DNA of 64,000 bases from a virus. The stretch is taken from the IMG/VR virus record IMGVR_UViG_3300020578_000006, positions 165,718 through 229,717 of that record, one strand, 5' to 3'. The notes beneath the pieces were generated by a model, which searched no databases, was not told the DNA's origin, and worked only from the letters and a program-made list of their open reading frames with translations. A program made the position numbers and the translations under genes. Positions 8,275 to 16,568 of this stretch are shown piece by piece. Every line of letters begins with the position of its first letter. The first letter of the stretch is position 1.

Positions 8275-8931
8275 TTAGATTAATTTTCGGTTTTGTGCGA
8301 ACTCAATAAACTTGTAAAATTCGTTTCTAGAATTATCTTTATCATCTAGAAAAGCACCAGACATTCTTGCGGTACGCATAGTTGAATCATGTCTAATGCC
8401 ACGGTTAGAGCAGCATGTGTGAGCGGCCTCAATCATAACAGCTACTCCTTTATTCTTAATACAAACTTCATCAATATACTTGTGAATTTGCATTGTAAGG
8501 TTTTCTTGTACTTGAGGGCGACGAGAAAACCAATCCACAATACGATTTAATTTACTCAATCCAATCACCTTACCGTCCTTTGCAGGAATATAAGCAACGT
8601 GGGCAAACCCCATAAAAGGTGCGTGGTGGTGTGAGCAGAGCGATGTAACTTTAATATTGGTTTGAGATACAATACCATCATACTTATCTACATTATCAAA
8701 CGCGGTAATCTTAGGCGGCTCACTATAACATCCCCAGGCAAAGTCTTCTACAAATGCCTTAGCAACCCTAAAGGGGGTGTTGGCACTATTTGGATCGTTT
8801 CTCCAATCATAACCCAAAGCGTCCATGTATGCTTCATACGCGGCCGCGGCCTTTAGTATAATTTGATTTCTCTCTTCCTCGGAATGTGGATGGTTATGAT
8901 TGGCAAAAGCTAGCTTTTTCTTATTAAACAT
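8275..8931 (-). CDS. folE: GTP cyclohydrolase I
   Basis: 218 aa, full length for FolE. SLCSHHHAPFMGFAHVAYIP holds the zinc Cys and catalytic His residues, and HTCCSNRGIR the second zinc Cys. GLSKLNRIVDWFSRRPQVQE is the conserved family core. It makes 7,8-dihydroneopterin triphosphate from GTP, the first step toward preQ0, feeding queD and queE nearby. It has the same leaderless sigma70-type promoter as queD and queE. Confidence 0.95.
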   Translation of the reverse strand: MFNKKKLAFANHNHPHSEEERNQIILKAAAAYEAYMDALGYDWRNDPNSANTPFRVAKAFVEDFAWGCYSEPPKITAFDNVDKYDGIVSQTNIKVTSLCSHHHAPFMGFAHVAYIPAKDGKVIGLSKLNRIVDWFSRRPQVQENLTMQIHKYIDEVCIKNKGVAVMIEAAHTCCSNRGIRHDSTMRTARMSGAFLDDKDNSRNEFYKFIEFAQNRKLI

Positions 8932-8964
8932 ATTATTATTATATCAATAATGTTAGATAATCAA
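8932..8964 (-). promoter_or_regulatory. Sigma70-type leaderless promoter of folE
   Basis: Minus strand: -35 TTGATT, 15-bp spacer, -10 TATAAT, exactly 6 nt to ATG at 8931. Confidence 0.65.
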
Positions 8965-8984
8965 GATAAATAATCAAACATTCT

Positions 8985-10310
8985 ATGTTAAACAAATTAA
9001 TAGAAAATACCTTTAAGAACACACGTTTAAAGCGAGTTAGGGTAAAGTCTGATCCGTCAATACCGCCTGTGTTTGGATATGAAAATGTAAGCTGTTTTGA
9101 AGGTTATGTACTTGAGGAATGTGGTGAAGGTATGGTGAACGTTTATATTATAAATGCTCCACCAGCAGCAGATCCTATCCAGCAAGTAAGTGTAGCGCAA
9201 TTAGAGCCGGTTGAAACAATATCTGCTACTCCTCAAATTTCAGATATAAAAACAGCACTTTTAAGAGCCTTAATCAAAGCAGGTCATGGAGAAGAGACCC
9301 CTGTCTATAATCAGATTAGAAATACTAGTAGTATAGATTTTATAAAAGCTTTTTTAGCCCAAGCCAATATTAGTATAGAGGATTTAATGGCAATTAATAA
9401 TGAAAGCACTCTTCTGCCTTCTCCTTCAGCTGATGAAGATGTAAAAATTAAAAATAAAGCAGAAGATATATTTGGAACCCGCGAAGGTAAATTTGATAGG
9501 TTATTAAAGGCTACGGGTAAAGGTTTAAATCTTTTAACTAAAACAGTAGGTGCAGGTGCAGAGCTGGTCCTAGGAAAGGATAATATAGTTGCAAGAGTTA
9601 ACAGGTTTTTAAAATCTTTTGAAATAGGTGATCTTGTTGATATTAAAAAAGTAACCGATAGGGCTAGAACAAAGGACTATTCACATTTACCTTACAATAA
9701 TGAACCTGTTGTAATAACAGGCTTACCAAAGTTATCTTATCAGAAATATAATGAGGTTAAATACCAATTAATGGGTAGAATAAAAAATGTAAAGCTTTCC
9801 ACCGACGGTATAATGTATGTTGTTGGGGATATACAACCAGAGTTAAATAAGATAAAAAAAATATTGTTAGATTTTACCTATCTTGATAACCCTTCTAAGG
9901 TAGGCAAAATTATTTTTGAAGATGTTGAGGGGGCAAGATTTTACAATAGGGGTACTATTGTATATTCTAATAGTGTGTGGTTGGTCAAGTTAGGTTCTCT
10001 AAACATTAACGATAAAACATCGGAGAATAAGAAAGATAATGCTTTCATAGCGGCCTCAATAAATCTTCTTAAAGAATCTTTAGGCACTAATTATGACGAT
10101 TTGGCTAGAAGACCAGATTACAGTCTTATAGTAATTGAGGTTGCTATAGAGCTTAAGAAGCATAACCCGGAGACTATGGCGCAAATTGGAAAGTTTTTTA
10201 AGGAATATCTCCCCAAACAAGAAGAATATTTTAAATTATCAACAGATGAAAAGATAAATAGTATTAGAGGTTATTTAAAAAAGTTTAAGGAAACAACAAA
10301 TGCCATCTAA
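8985..10310 (+). CDS. Hypothetical protein, possible capsid-targeted
   Basis: 441 aa, not recognised. Starts MLNKLIENTFKNTRLKR, where LIE|NTF is compatible with the internal-protein cleavage site. A beta-rich N-terminal domain with Cys residues is followed by a Pro/Ala linker, then a basic central region and a helical C-terminus. A GATAAATA box lies 12 nt upstream, a longer gap than usual. Overlaps the next gene by 11 nt. Confidence 0.55.
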   Translation: MLNKLIENTFKNTRLKRVRVKSDPSIPPVFGYENVSCFEGYVLEECGEGMVNVYIINAPPAADPIQQVSVAQLEPVETISATPQISDIKTALLRALIKAGHGEETPVYNQIRNTSSIDFIKAFLAQANISIEDLMAINNESTLLPSPSADEDVKIKNKAEDIFGTREGKFDRLLKATGKGLNLLTKTVGAGAELVLGKDNIVARVNRFLKSFEIGDLVDIKKVTDRARTKDYSHLPYNNEPVVITGLPKLSYQKYNEVKYQLMGRIKNVKLSTDGIMYVVGDIQPELNKIKKILLDFTYLDNPSKVGKIIFEDVEGARFYNRGTIVYSNSVWLVKLGSLNINDKTSENKKDNAFIAASINLLKESLGTNYDDLARRPDYSLIVIEVAIELKKHNPETMAQIGKFFKEYLPKQEEYFKLSTDEKINSIRGYLKKFKETTNAI

Positions 10311-10527
10311 AACAGAAAAACAGAAGAGATTTTTTGGTGCCGTTATGGGGGCGAAGAAGGGTCAGTCTAAAGTTTCCGGTAAAGCAAGAGAAGTTGCCAA
10401 AGAAATGCCTAAAAAAGAAATTAAAAAGTACTTAAAAAAAGAAAATTTTGATAATGTGGTTAATCATTTACTAGAGAAATTCTTTAAAGAAGGTATGACA
10501 TTAGAAAAGAATTACACCTGTAAATAG
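10300..10527 (+). CDS. DUF3008-like small basic protein
   Basis: 75 aa. MPSKTEKQKRFFGAVMGAKK followed by an EVAKEMPKKEIKKYLKK helix is typical of the small phage DUF3008-type proteins. It ends ...NYTCK with TAG at 10525. The reading frame then stays open for 21 more codons (see the separate extension entry). Confidence 0.65.
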   Translation: MPSKTEKQKRFFGAVMGAKKGQSKVSGKAREVAKEMPKKEIKKYLKKENFDNVVNHLLEKFFKEGMTLEKNYTCK

Positions 10528-10593
10528 GCTAAAGAAAAGAATTGTGATTGTGATGGTTGTTCAGATTGTATCGAAAATCAGTCTAGCGCTTGA
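10528..10593 (+). other. In-frame Cys-rich extension behind an amber codon
   Basis: After TAG the frame continues AKEKNCDCDGCSDCIENQ... to TGA at 10591-10593. The CDCDGCSDC cluster resembles the Cys cluster of the internal protein at 6884-7498, so this looks like coding sequence separated by a single TAG. It could be amber readthrough, a nonsense mutation or a sequencing error. Confidence 0.4.
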
Positions 10594-10623
10594 TTTATCA
10601 CTATAAGTTAATATACTATATAG
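10590..10623 (+). promoter_or_regulatory. Sigma70-type leaderless promoter of queD
   Basis: -35 TTGATT at 10590, 16 bp, -10 TATACT at 10612, exactly 6 nt to ATG at 10624. Confidence 0.65.
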
Positions 10624-11277
10624 ATGTCATTTCAATTTGAAAGTACAAAAATTATTGATTTAGGTAGTTGTGCGTTTAGACAATGGAGAGCTGATAGTCA
10701 TTGTAAGTTTATTCATGGCTACAGGCTGCAAGCTAAATTCTGGTTTGGTTGTAACAATTTAGACGAAAAGAATTGGGTTGTAGATTTTGGAGGTTTAAAG
10801 CAATTAAAATTAACTTTAGAGAAACAGTTTGATCACACATTATGCATTGCTGGTGATGATCCTTTATTAGAAGATTTTAAAAACCTACATAACAAAGGTG
10901 CTGTTGATTTAAGAATTATGCCAACAGGTGTAGGTATAGAGCGTACAGCACAATGGTGTTTTATAAATGCTGACATTATTATAAGATCCCAGACAAATAA
11001 TAGATGTTGGGTTGAAAGAGTAGAGGTATGGGAGCATGATAAAAATTCTGCTATTGTAACGCGAGACTATGTTACAGTACCACAACATGATCCTTATGTT
11101 TCAGAGAAACATAATGCAGAACAATTTGAACTACCTTTTCAACCACAGGCTACCACGGTTGCTGCTCCTGCTCCAGAGATACAAAACGCAGTTACAAGGA
11201 GTAATGCAGCTGCGGTCGGTAATGAAATGTCTACCGGTTGGGGCAATCCATTTGGTGGTACTAGCTGGGGTTCTTAA
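10624..11277 (+). CDS. queD: 6-pyruvoyl-tetrahydropterin synthase / QueD homologue
   Basis: 217 aa; the enzyme domain covers about residues 1-150. SHCKFIHGYRLQ carries the catalytic Cys/zinc His region, VVDFGGLKQLK and QFDHTLCI are the conserved (D/E)FxxLK and LDHxxL elements, and VERVEVWE holds the C-terminal Glu. It makes 6-carboxytetrahydropterin from dihydroneopterin triphosphate in preQ0 synthesis. A tail of about 60 residues rich in Ala, Gly and Trp is unusual for QueD and has no clear function. It overlaps the convergent phoH by 17 nt. Confidence 0.9.
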   Translation: MSFQFESTKIIDLGSCAFRQWRADSHCKFIHGYRLQAKFWFGCNNLDEKNWVVDFGGLKQLKLTLEKQFDHTLCIAGDDPLLEDFKNLHNKGAVDLRIMPTGVGIERTAQWCFINADIIIRSQTNNRCWVERVEVWEHDKNSAIVTRDYVTVPQHDPYVSEKHNAEQFELPFQPQATTVAAPAPEIQNAVTRSNAAAVGNEMSTGWGNPFGGTSWGS

Positions 11278-11998
11278 TAGTCTTAACTATAGAAACTATA
11301 AACTTTAGTAGCTTGCTCCTGGTAATATCGTCTTCGGTAAAGTGAAACGTTTCAATACCATGTTCCTTGCTGTTTTCACAACTGAAAGCTTTCATAAAAC
11401 TCTGAAAGCCAGATTTAGGAATATCAGATTGCAAGGAATCACCAATAACAAATAACTTACAACCCTTACCAAATCTAGTTAGAATTGTTGTTAATTCATT
11501 ATGCTCTAGATTTTGTGCCTCATCAACAATTACCACATTGTTGGAAAACGTTGCTCCTCGTAAAAAATTAACAGGTATACATTTTAAATATTCATTCTCA
11601 AAGAGTATATTAGCTATTTGCTTACCCACAAGCTCATCACATTTTTCTACTAATGGTATGCTCCATGGCTTAAACTTATCGTCTACCTCCCCCGGTAAAC
11701 TACCTAGTTTTCTAGAAGCTGATTCAACAATACTCCGTATATACACAATTTCATCTGCCTTTCGCTCTTTAAGTAATGTTAAGGCAACATACACAGCAAG
11801 ATATGTTTTTGAGCTTCCTGCTGGTCCATCTGCAAAAATGATGTTTGTTTTATCATCAAAAGCCTTCTCTGCAAAAGCTTTGTGATGTTCATTTAAATGA
11901 AACTTTTGATCAATTTTAAAATTTAGAAGAATATCAGACTTAATGAGTTTTTCTTCAAATTTAGCAGCCTTTCTGGCTGCTCTAGCCATCTTAGACAT
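11261..11998 (-). CDS. phoH: PhoH-like ATPase
   Basis: 245 aa. Walker A DGPAGSSKTYLAVYVAL, Walker B VVIVDEAQN and FVIGDSLQSD are typical of the PhoH C-terminal ATPase domain found in many marine phages. Probably an RNA-linked ATPase/helicase, but its role in infection is not established. It has a late-type box 6 nt before the ATG. Confidence 0.9.
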   Translation of the reverse strand: MSKMARAARKAAKFEEKLIKSDILLNFKIDQKFHLNEHHKAFAEKAFDDKTNIIFADGPAGSSKTYLAVYVALTLLKERKADEIVYIRSIVESASRKLGSLPGEVDDKFKPWSIPLVEKCDELVGKQIANILFENEYLKCIPVNFLRGATFSNNVVIVDEAQNLEHNELTTILTRFGKGCKLFVIGDSLQSDIPKSGFQSFMKAFSCENSKEHGIETFHFTEDDITRSKLLKFIVSIVKTIKNPS

Positions 11999-12004
11999 CT
12001 GTAT

Positions 12005-12012
12005 TATTTATT
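12005..12012 (-). promoter_or_regulatory. T4-late-type box of phoH
   Basis: AATAAATA on the minus strand, 6 nt before ATG at 11998. Confidence 0.55.
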
Positions 12013-12023
12013 CAAAATCTACA

Positions 12024-12057
12024 TTGATTAATGCAAAGTTAACCTTATAATAATACT
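12024..12057 (+). promoter_or_regulatory. Sigma70-type leaderless promoter of queE
   Basis: -35 TTGATT at 12024, 16 bp, -10 TATAAT at 12046, exactly 6 nt to ATG at 12058. Confidence 0.7.
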
Positions 12058-12804
12058 ATGTCTTTAGATACAACAATATTTTTAAGTGATGATAAGGTTT
12101 TTTATACAATAGAAGGGGAAGGCGAATATGTAGGTCACCCATCGGTGTTTATGAGATTATCGATGTGTAATTTAACGTGTAAAGGGTTTGCTTCTGCTGA
12201 TTCACCTCACGGGTGCGATAGCTTTATAAGTTGGTCAGTAAAAAATCATTTTAAAATTAAAGACATTTTAGATTTACTGGATAATGAGGGGTATACAAAG
12301 CATTTACGTGAAGGGGCCATCTGGAAGATTACAGGGGGTGAGCCTCTAATTCAACAGAAAAACCTATTAGAACTGGTTAGAGAGTTTGCTAAGCGTAATG
12401 GGTTTATACCAAAAATAGATTTTGAGACTAATGCAACTATTCAACCTTTAGATGACTGGACAGCATACCGGGTAACATATACAACCTCTCCAAAGCTATC
12501 TAATAACGGTGACCCAGAAGAAAAGCGCTATAAACCTGCCGTACTTAAATGGCACGTTAGTGCCGGTTCCGGATTCAAATTTGTAATTAACGAGCAAAAA
12601 GACTTAGACGAAGTATATGAGAAGTATATCAACCACCCAGATATATTGTTGCCAAGACATAGAGTATGGTTAATGCCGTGTTGTGGTAGTAGGCAAGAGC
12701 ATACAGAAAAAGCTTCTATGGTAGCAGAATTATGTAAAACACATGATATGAAATTTAGTCCAAGGTTGCAGCTAGTAATTTGGGATAAAGCATTAAAAGT
12801 ATAG
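12058..12804 (+). CDS. queE: 7-carboxy-7-deazaguanine synthase (radical SAM)
   Basis: 248 aa. FYTIEGEGEYVGHPSVFMRL and ITGGEPL are QueE signatures. The cluster-binding Cys are C37, C41 and C53 (C-x3-C-x11-C); the loop between the last two is longer than in classical radical-SAM enzymes, as in some QueE subgroups. It converts the QueD product to 7-carboxy-7-deazaguanine. With folE and queD it supplies a preQ0 precursor for tRNA or for protective DNA modification. No queC or dpdA is in this window. Confidence 0.92.
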   Translation: MSLDTTIFLSDDKVFYTIEGEGEYVGHPSVFMRLSMCNLTCKGFASADSPHGCDSFISWSVKNHFKIKDILDLLDNEGYTKHLREGAIWKITGGEPLIQQKNLLELVREFAKRNGFIPKIDFETNATIQPLDDWTAYRVTYTTSPKLSNNGDPEEKRYKPAVLKWHVSAGSGFKFVINEQKDLDEVYEKYINHPDILLPRHRVWLMPCCGSRQEHTEKASMVAELCKTHDMKFSPRLQLVIWDKALKV

Positions 12805-12837
12805 TTGATTTTTTATACTCTTTATTTAAATTAACTT
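12805..12837 (+). promoter_or_regulatory. Possible leaderless promoter (gene at 12838)
   Basis: TTGATT, 15 bp, weak -10 TTAAAT, 6 nt to ATG at 12838. Confidence 0.4.
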
Positions 12838-13035
12838 ATGAACGTAAACATCGATGTAACTATTTCTGGTGAAAATGGTGGTGATGAATCATTTAGAGTA
12901 CTATTAAATCAGGATGAACTTACCAATATTATTAAAACTGAAGGTCTAGAAGCTGGTAATAAGGCATTAGATACTTTTGTAGATAAGTTTGTATTGCAGT
13001 TTAAGTCTAAGCTTGCTTCTGTTATCAATCGCTAA
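12838..13035 (+). CDS. Small acidic hypothetical protein
   Basis: 65 aa, MNVNIDVTISGENGGDESFR..., a beta hairpin followed by one long helix (LEAGNKALDTFVDKFVLQFK). No known family recognised. It lies between queE and a Pro-rich internal protein and has its own weak sigma70-like promoter. Confidence 0.55.
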   Translation: MNVNIDVTISGENGGDESFRVLLNQDELTNIIKTEGLEAGNKALDTFVDKFVLQFKSKLASVINR

Positions 13036-13039
13036 TTAT

Positions 13040-13047
13040 AATAAATA
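13040..13047 (+). promoter_or_regulatory. T4-late-type box (gene at 13052)
   Basis: AATAAATA, 4 nt before GTG at 13052; the spacing picks GTG over the TTG 3 nt upstream as start. Confidence 0.55.
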
Positions 13048-13051
13048 ATTG

Positions 13052-13921
13052 GTGATTCTTAATAAGTTTGATAAGAAAGCAAACGAAATTTTACAAATTT
13101 TACAAGAGAACCCTGCGGCCGCAGCGGTTGCTATACCCGCATTAACTAAAGTGGCCCCGTGGGTAGCAGGTCTTTTTTCTGTATTAGTAGGAACCCTGGT
13201 CGGTGTGGGGGGTGGTGCTTGGGCGCCTCCATTACCGACTCCAACAGAAACAGATGTAAAACCTGAAATAGATAAAAATAAGCCTAAAACATATCCACCC
13301 TTAGTTCCTCCAATACCTTCAACTAATGCACCAGATGTAGTTGGTGGTAGTACCCCTGGGGTTTCTCCAGCACCAGATGTAGTCGGGGGTACGCCTGAAA
13401 TTTCTGCACCGGCGCCAGCAGGTGTAAAAACACCTGATGCAGCACAACCAGTACCAGTAGATCAAGCAGTGCCAGTAGATCAAGCAGTTCCTGTTGATCG
13501 ATCAATTACTAATACTGCACAAAATGTTGGTGCTAAAGAAAAAGAAATTGCTGTAGCCAAAGATGCTGTACAAGATAAAACGGCTGGTCAAGCACCTATC
13601 GTAGCCCCACCACCACAATTAAAATTTTCTAAAACAGGCAATTTTAAATTAGAACGTCCAGAAGAAGGGTTTCCTAACTACCAATCACTAACACCTTATG
13701 CTATGGGACAATCCTATACTGACAACTCTAATCTATCACCTAATAGTGTGTGGAAGCAAGTTATGAAAGGTAAGCAGCCCATAGAAGAGCTTCCCGCTGA
13801 TATGCAGTCCCCTGAAGAAGTGGCCCAAAGATTTAAGAAGTGGAAAGCAGATCAAAAGAAAAGAAAATACGAGGCCCCTGGTGCTTTTGGTGGTTTAGTC
13901 GGGGAACCCAATCTAGATTAA
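13052..13921 (+). CDS. Pro/Val-rich protein with one hydrophobic segment, possibly capsid-targeted
   Basis: 289 aa from GTG (chosen because it sits 4 nt after the late box). N-terminal LNKFDKKANEILQILQ|ENP has an LQE site. A hydrophobic Ala/Val/Gly segment at about residues 22-50 could cross a membrane. Residues 55-160 are Pro-rich, with short repeats (APDVVGG twice; VPVDQA twice). The C-terminus is charged and Lys-rich. It could be a structural or membrane-interacting virion protein; function unknown. Confidence 0.5.
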   Translation: MILNKFDKKANEILQILQENPAAAAVAIPALTKVAPWVAGLFSVLVGTLVGVGGGAWAPPLPTPTETDVKPEIDKNKPKTYPPLVPPIPSTNAPDVVGGSTPGVSPAPDVVGGTPEISAPAPAGVKTPDAAQPVPVDQAVPVDQAVPVDRSITNTAQNVGAKEKEIAVAKDAVQDKTAGQAPIVAPPPQLKFSKTGNFKLERPEEGFPNYQSLTPYAMGQSYTDNSNLSPNSVWKQVMKGKQPIEELPADMQSPEEVAQRFKKWKADQKKRKYEAPGAFGGLVGEPNLD

Positions 13922-13946
13922 TTACAATTATATTATAAAATAAGAT

Positions 13947-14642
13947 ATGCGTATAGCTTTTAGCGGAGCCGCTTGTACAGGTAAAACAACAACAATTAGC
14001 GCCTTTTTAGCCAAATGGCCAAATTACAAGTCTCCAGAAACTTCATACAGAACATTAATATCAAATAATAAGCATAGTAAGAGAACAGATAAAAAGATTC
14101 AACGTAGTATTTTGCAGTTTATGGTAGATCAACAAAAAGGATATACCTTACATGATAATATTGTTTATGATAGGTGTGGGCTTGATAACGTAGTATATTC
14201 GCTATGGTGCCATGATAAGGGTATAAAAGGGTTTAACAAGCAATATATAGATGAATCAATAGAACTTGTAAAAGAGAGTATGAGAACCTTGGATATTATA
14301 TTTCTATCAACCAGAGATTTAATGGGACCTATAGTCAATAATAATATAAGAGAAGTTGACCCAGAGTTTGTTATGGAAACTGATAATATTTTTAGGGCTA
14401 TTTACAGTCAGCTTCTATCAACAGGTGCTTCACCCTTCTTTCCTCCTCACGATAGCCCGGGGCTAATTGAACTTAAAGGGACAACAGAAGAAAGAATAGA
14501 TCTTATTAGTATGTATATTACCCCAGAAGGTAGTATGTATGGTGAAGAACAAAGCCTAGTAAATATGGATGAAATCGCCAAAATGGAAAGCCTTCTAAGA
14601 GAACAAAAAGGGTTAGCTGCTAAAGAAAAAGGTATTTTGTAA
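13947..14642 (+). CDS. P-loop NTPase / nucleotide kinase-like protein
   Basis: 231 aa. Walker A FSGAACTGKTTT at the very N-terminus, with YDRCGLDNVVYSLW acting as the DR(x) lid/Walker-B region of deoxynucleoside/thymidylate kinase-like or NadR-like (AAA_28) enzymes. Phosphorylation of a nucleotide is likely, but the substrate is unknown. The C-terminal 40 residues form a charged tail. Confidence 0.7.
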   Translation: MRIAFSGAACTGKTTTISAFLAKWPNYKSPETSYRTLISNNKHSKRTDKKIQRSILQFMVDQQKGYTLHDNIVYDRCGLDNVVYSLWCHDKGIKGFNKQYIDESIELVKESMRTLDIIFLSTRDLMGPIVNNNIREVDPEFVMETDNIFRAIYSQLLSTGASPFFPPHDSPGLIELKGTTEERIDLISMYITPEGSMYGEEQSLVNMDEIAKMESLLREQKGLAAKEKGIL

Positions 14643-14648
14643 TAAATA
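14641..14648 (+). promoter_or_regulatory. T4-late-type box (gene at 14654)
   Basis: AATAAATA overlapping the previous stop codon, 5 nt before ATG at 14654. Confidence 0.6.
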
Positions 14649-14653
14649 TCTTA

Positions 14654-14884
14654 ATGTTATTTGATAAAAATTACAATTTTATAATGGAAAGTTTTAAGTC
14701 AATTAAAACCATTCATAGACTGTTTTATCCAAGAAACTTTAATCTATCTGAAGAATTTATAAATTCTTTTCGAAAAGAATATGCAAGGTTAAAGTCAATG
14801 AATATTGATGATAGAAGAATTTTACAGAAAATGATTAAGGCGCTACCCTTTCATAAGGATAACGTAAATATTAATACTCTATAA
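14654..14884 (+). CDS. Small basic protein, probable capsid-targeted
   Basis: 76 aa, MLFDKNYNFIMESFKSIKT: IME|SF matches the class-B capsid-targeting pattern [L/I]xE followed by (A/S)(Y/F). The mature part is basic and helical (EYARLKSMNIDDRRILQKMIK). Overlaps the convergent Gly-rich gene by 14 nt. Confidence 0.5.
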   Translation: MLFDKNYNFIMESFKSIKTIHRLFYPRNFNLSEEFINSFRKEYARLKSMNIDDRRILQKMIKALPFHKDNVNINTL

Positions 14885-15698
14885 TAACAACCCCGGCTGC
14901 TCCACTACCACCAGCACCGCTTGCAGAACCTCCACCACCGCCGGCTCCCGTATTATCTGAACCGTTTTGACCGCTCACGTTACTACCATTACCACCGCGA
15001 CCGGCTCCTGAGCCCATAAACCCTGGTCCGCCTCGTCCGCCTGCAGCAAACGCCGCAGTACTCCCCGCAATACCATTTTCACCAGAAGAGCCTGCTAAAG
15101 GTATATCACCACCAGACCCTGCTAATCCCCCTGCCCCACCGGCGACCGCACCTCCAGCAGACCCAACAGTGCCACCAGAACCTCCCGGTGCTATAACCTG
15201 TGTTTCTCCTGTAACCGTAAAGGTGGACTGACCGCCTGCTGCAGCTGCAGCACCACCGGCGCCAACCACATAAGAATATGTTTTACCTCTTACATTTGTA
15301 AAATATTTTATGTTTGTACTGCCCCCGCCACCACCACCTCCAGCTCCTGAGCTGCTGGAGCCGCCTCCACCTCCCCCGCCACCTACTATAGTCACCTTAA
15401 TATTGTTAACACCGGCGGGAAATGTTACACCGGATGCTGACCCCCCACCAGTAGGTGCGTATCTAATAACAGTGGTAAACCCTGGTTGGCGAGACTCTAC
15501 CGTAGCACTCAAGGTATTAACCCGACTACTAATAGTGGCTACAGATGTATAAAAACTAGTATTGTTTGGCCCTATTACAAAATCTTTAAAATCTATAATG
15601 TTTGTGCCTGTACTATTTTCAACAATAAGATAATTGCCGTTGACAATTTCCTCTATTTGGTTTAACTCTTTAATATTAACCTTGTTAAACGTCGACAT
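14871..15698 (-). CDS. Glycine-rich tail fibre / adhesin
   Basis: 275 aa. N-terminal MSTFNKVNIKELNQIEEIVN, with IIDFKDFVIGPNNTS, resembles fibre-attachment regions. From about residue 95 it is dominated by Gly runs (GGGGGGGG, GAGGGGGGG), including VTIVGGGGGGGG and ending GAAGVVIIEY, the classic pattern of Gly-rich phage tail-tip adhesins that may fold as polyglycine helices. Likely a receptor-binding or short-fibre component. Late box directly upstream. Confidence 0.75.
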   Translation of the reverse strand: MSTFNKVNIKELNQIEEIVNGNYLIVENSTGTNIIDFKDFVIGPNNTSFYTSVATISSRVNTLSATVESRQPGFTTVIRYAPTGGGSASGVTFPAGVNNIKVTIVGGGGGGGGSSSSGAGGGGGGGSTNIKYFTNVRGKTYSYVVGAGGAAAAAGGQSTFTVTGETQVIAPGGSGGTVGSAGGAVAGGAGGLAGSGGDIPLAGSSGENGIAGSTAAFAAGGRGGPGFMGSGAGRGGNGSNVSGQNGSDNTGAGGGGGSASGAGGSGAAGVVIIEY

Positions 15699-15704
15699 AT
15701 CAGT

Positions 15705-15712
15705 TATTTATT
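15705..15712 (-). promoter_or_regulatory. T4-late-type box (Gly-rich adhesin)
   Basis: AATAAATA, minus strand, 6 nt before ATG at 15698. Confidence 0.6.
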
Positions 15713-15725
15713 ACTTTAGATATAG

Positions 15726-15758
15726 TTGCAATACAATTATTTTTAATATAATAAACGT
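15726..15758 (+). promoter_or_regulatory. Sigma70-type leaderless promoter (glycosyltransferase at 15759)
   Basis: -35 TTGCAA, 15 bp, -10 TATAAT at 15747, exactly 6 nt to ATG at 15759. Confidence 0.6.
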
Positions 15759-16568
15759 ATGACGGGTGTAGGAATTGTAACATGTAATCGACCGAAATTT
15801 TTTCTTAAATGCTTTAGAACTATTCCCAAAGATGTTGAGCTTGTTGTAGTTAATGACGGTTCGAAATTTGAAGATTGGGAGAGACTATTAAACGAAAGAC
15901 CTTTTAAATTTATACAAAACGAACAAAATCTAGGCGTAGGCAAATCAAAAAATAAGCTGCTTAAAGCGTTGCTTGAAAAGGGTTGCACAGATCTTTTTTT
16001 AATTGAGGATGATATTATAGTTAAAGATCCAGAGGTATTCAATGAATATATTAGAGCCAAAGACATAACAGGTATACAGCACTTTAATTTTGGATATCAT
16101 GGCCCGGCTAATAAGGGAAATATATCCGGTGGTGCACCAACACCTCGATATATTATAGATTACGGTGATATAAAGATAGCATTTAATGCACACAGTGTTG
16201 GTGCTTTTTGTTATTATTCGAAAGCATGTTTAGATAAAGCAGGCTTAATAGATGAAGACTATACAAATGCTTTTGAACATGTTGATCATGATTATAGAAT
16301 TTTTAAAGTTGGTATGGGGGCACCCTACTGGCATTTTCCGGATATAGCAAATAGTATGGATTATTTAGATGAAATAGAATGTTCAGAAAAAAGTAGTGCA
16401 ATAAGACCGAGAACAGATTGGCGGTCAAATATAGAGCACGGGGTAAAGCTTTTCAAAGAGAAGCATGGTTATTTACCCGCTTGGCAAGGTGCAGTTCCAG
16501 ATATGGATGAAAAGAAAGTTAGAAGAATTTTAAAAGACCTGCAACGCTTTTACGCAAAGAGAGATTAA
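15759..16568 (+). CDS. GT2-like glycosyltransferase
   Basis: 269 aa. VGIVTCNRPKFFLKCFRTIP, VVVNDGSKF and FLIEDDIIV (metal-binding EDD) follow the GT-A nucleotide-sugar fold. Later HVDHDYRIF could supply the acceptor-side base. First gene of a same-strand run. The donor sugar is unknown. Confidence 0.8.
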   Translation: MTGVGIVTCNRPKFFLKCFRTIPKDVELVVVNDGSKFEDWERLLNERPFKFIQNEQNLGVGKSKNKLLKALLEKGCTDLFLIEDDIIVKDPEVFNEYIRAKDITGIQHFNFGYHGPANKGNISGGAPTPRYIIDYGDIKIAFNAHSVGAFCYYSKACLDKAGLIDEDYTNAFEHVDHDYRIFKVGMGAPYWHFPDIANSMDYLDEIECSEKSSAIRPRTDWRSNIEHGVKLFKEKHGYLPAWQGAVPDMDEKKVRRILKDLQRFYAKRD

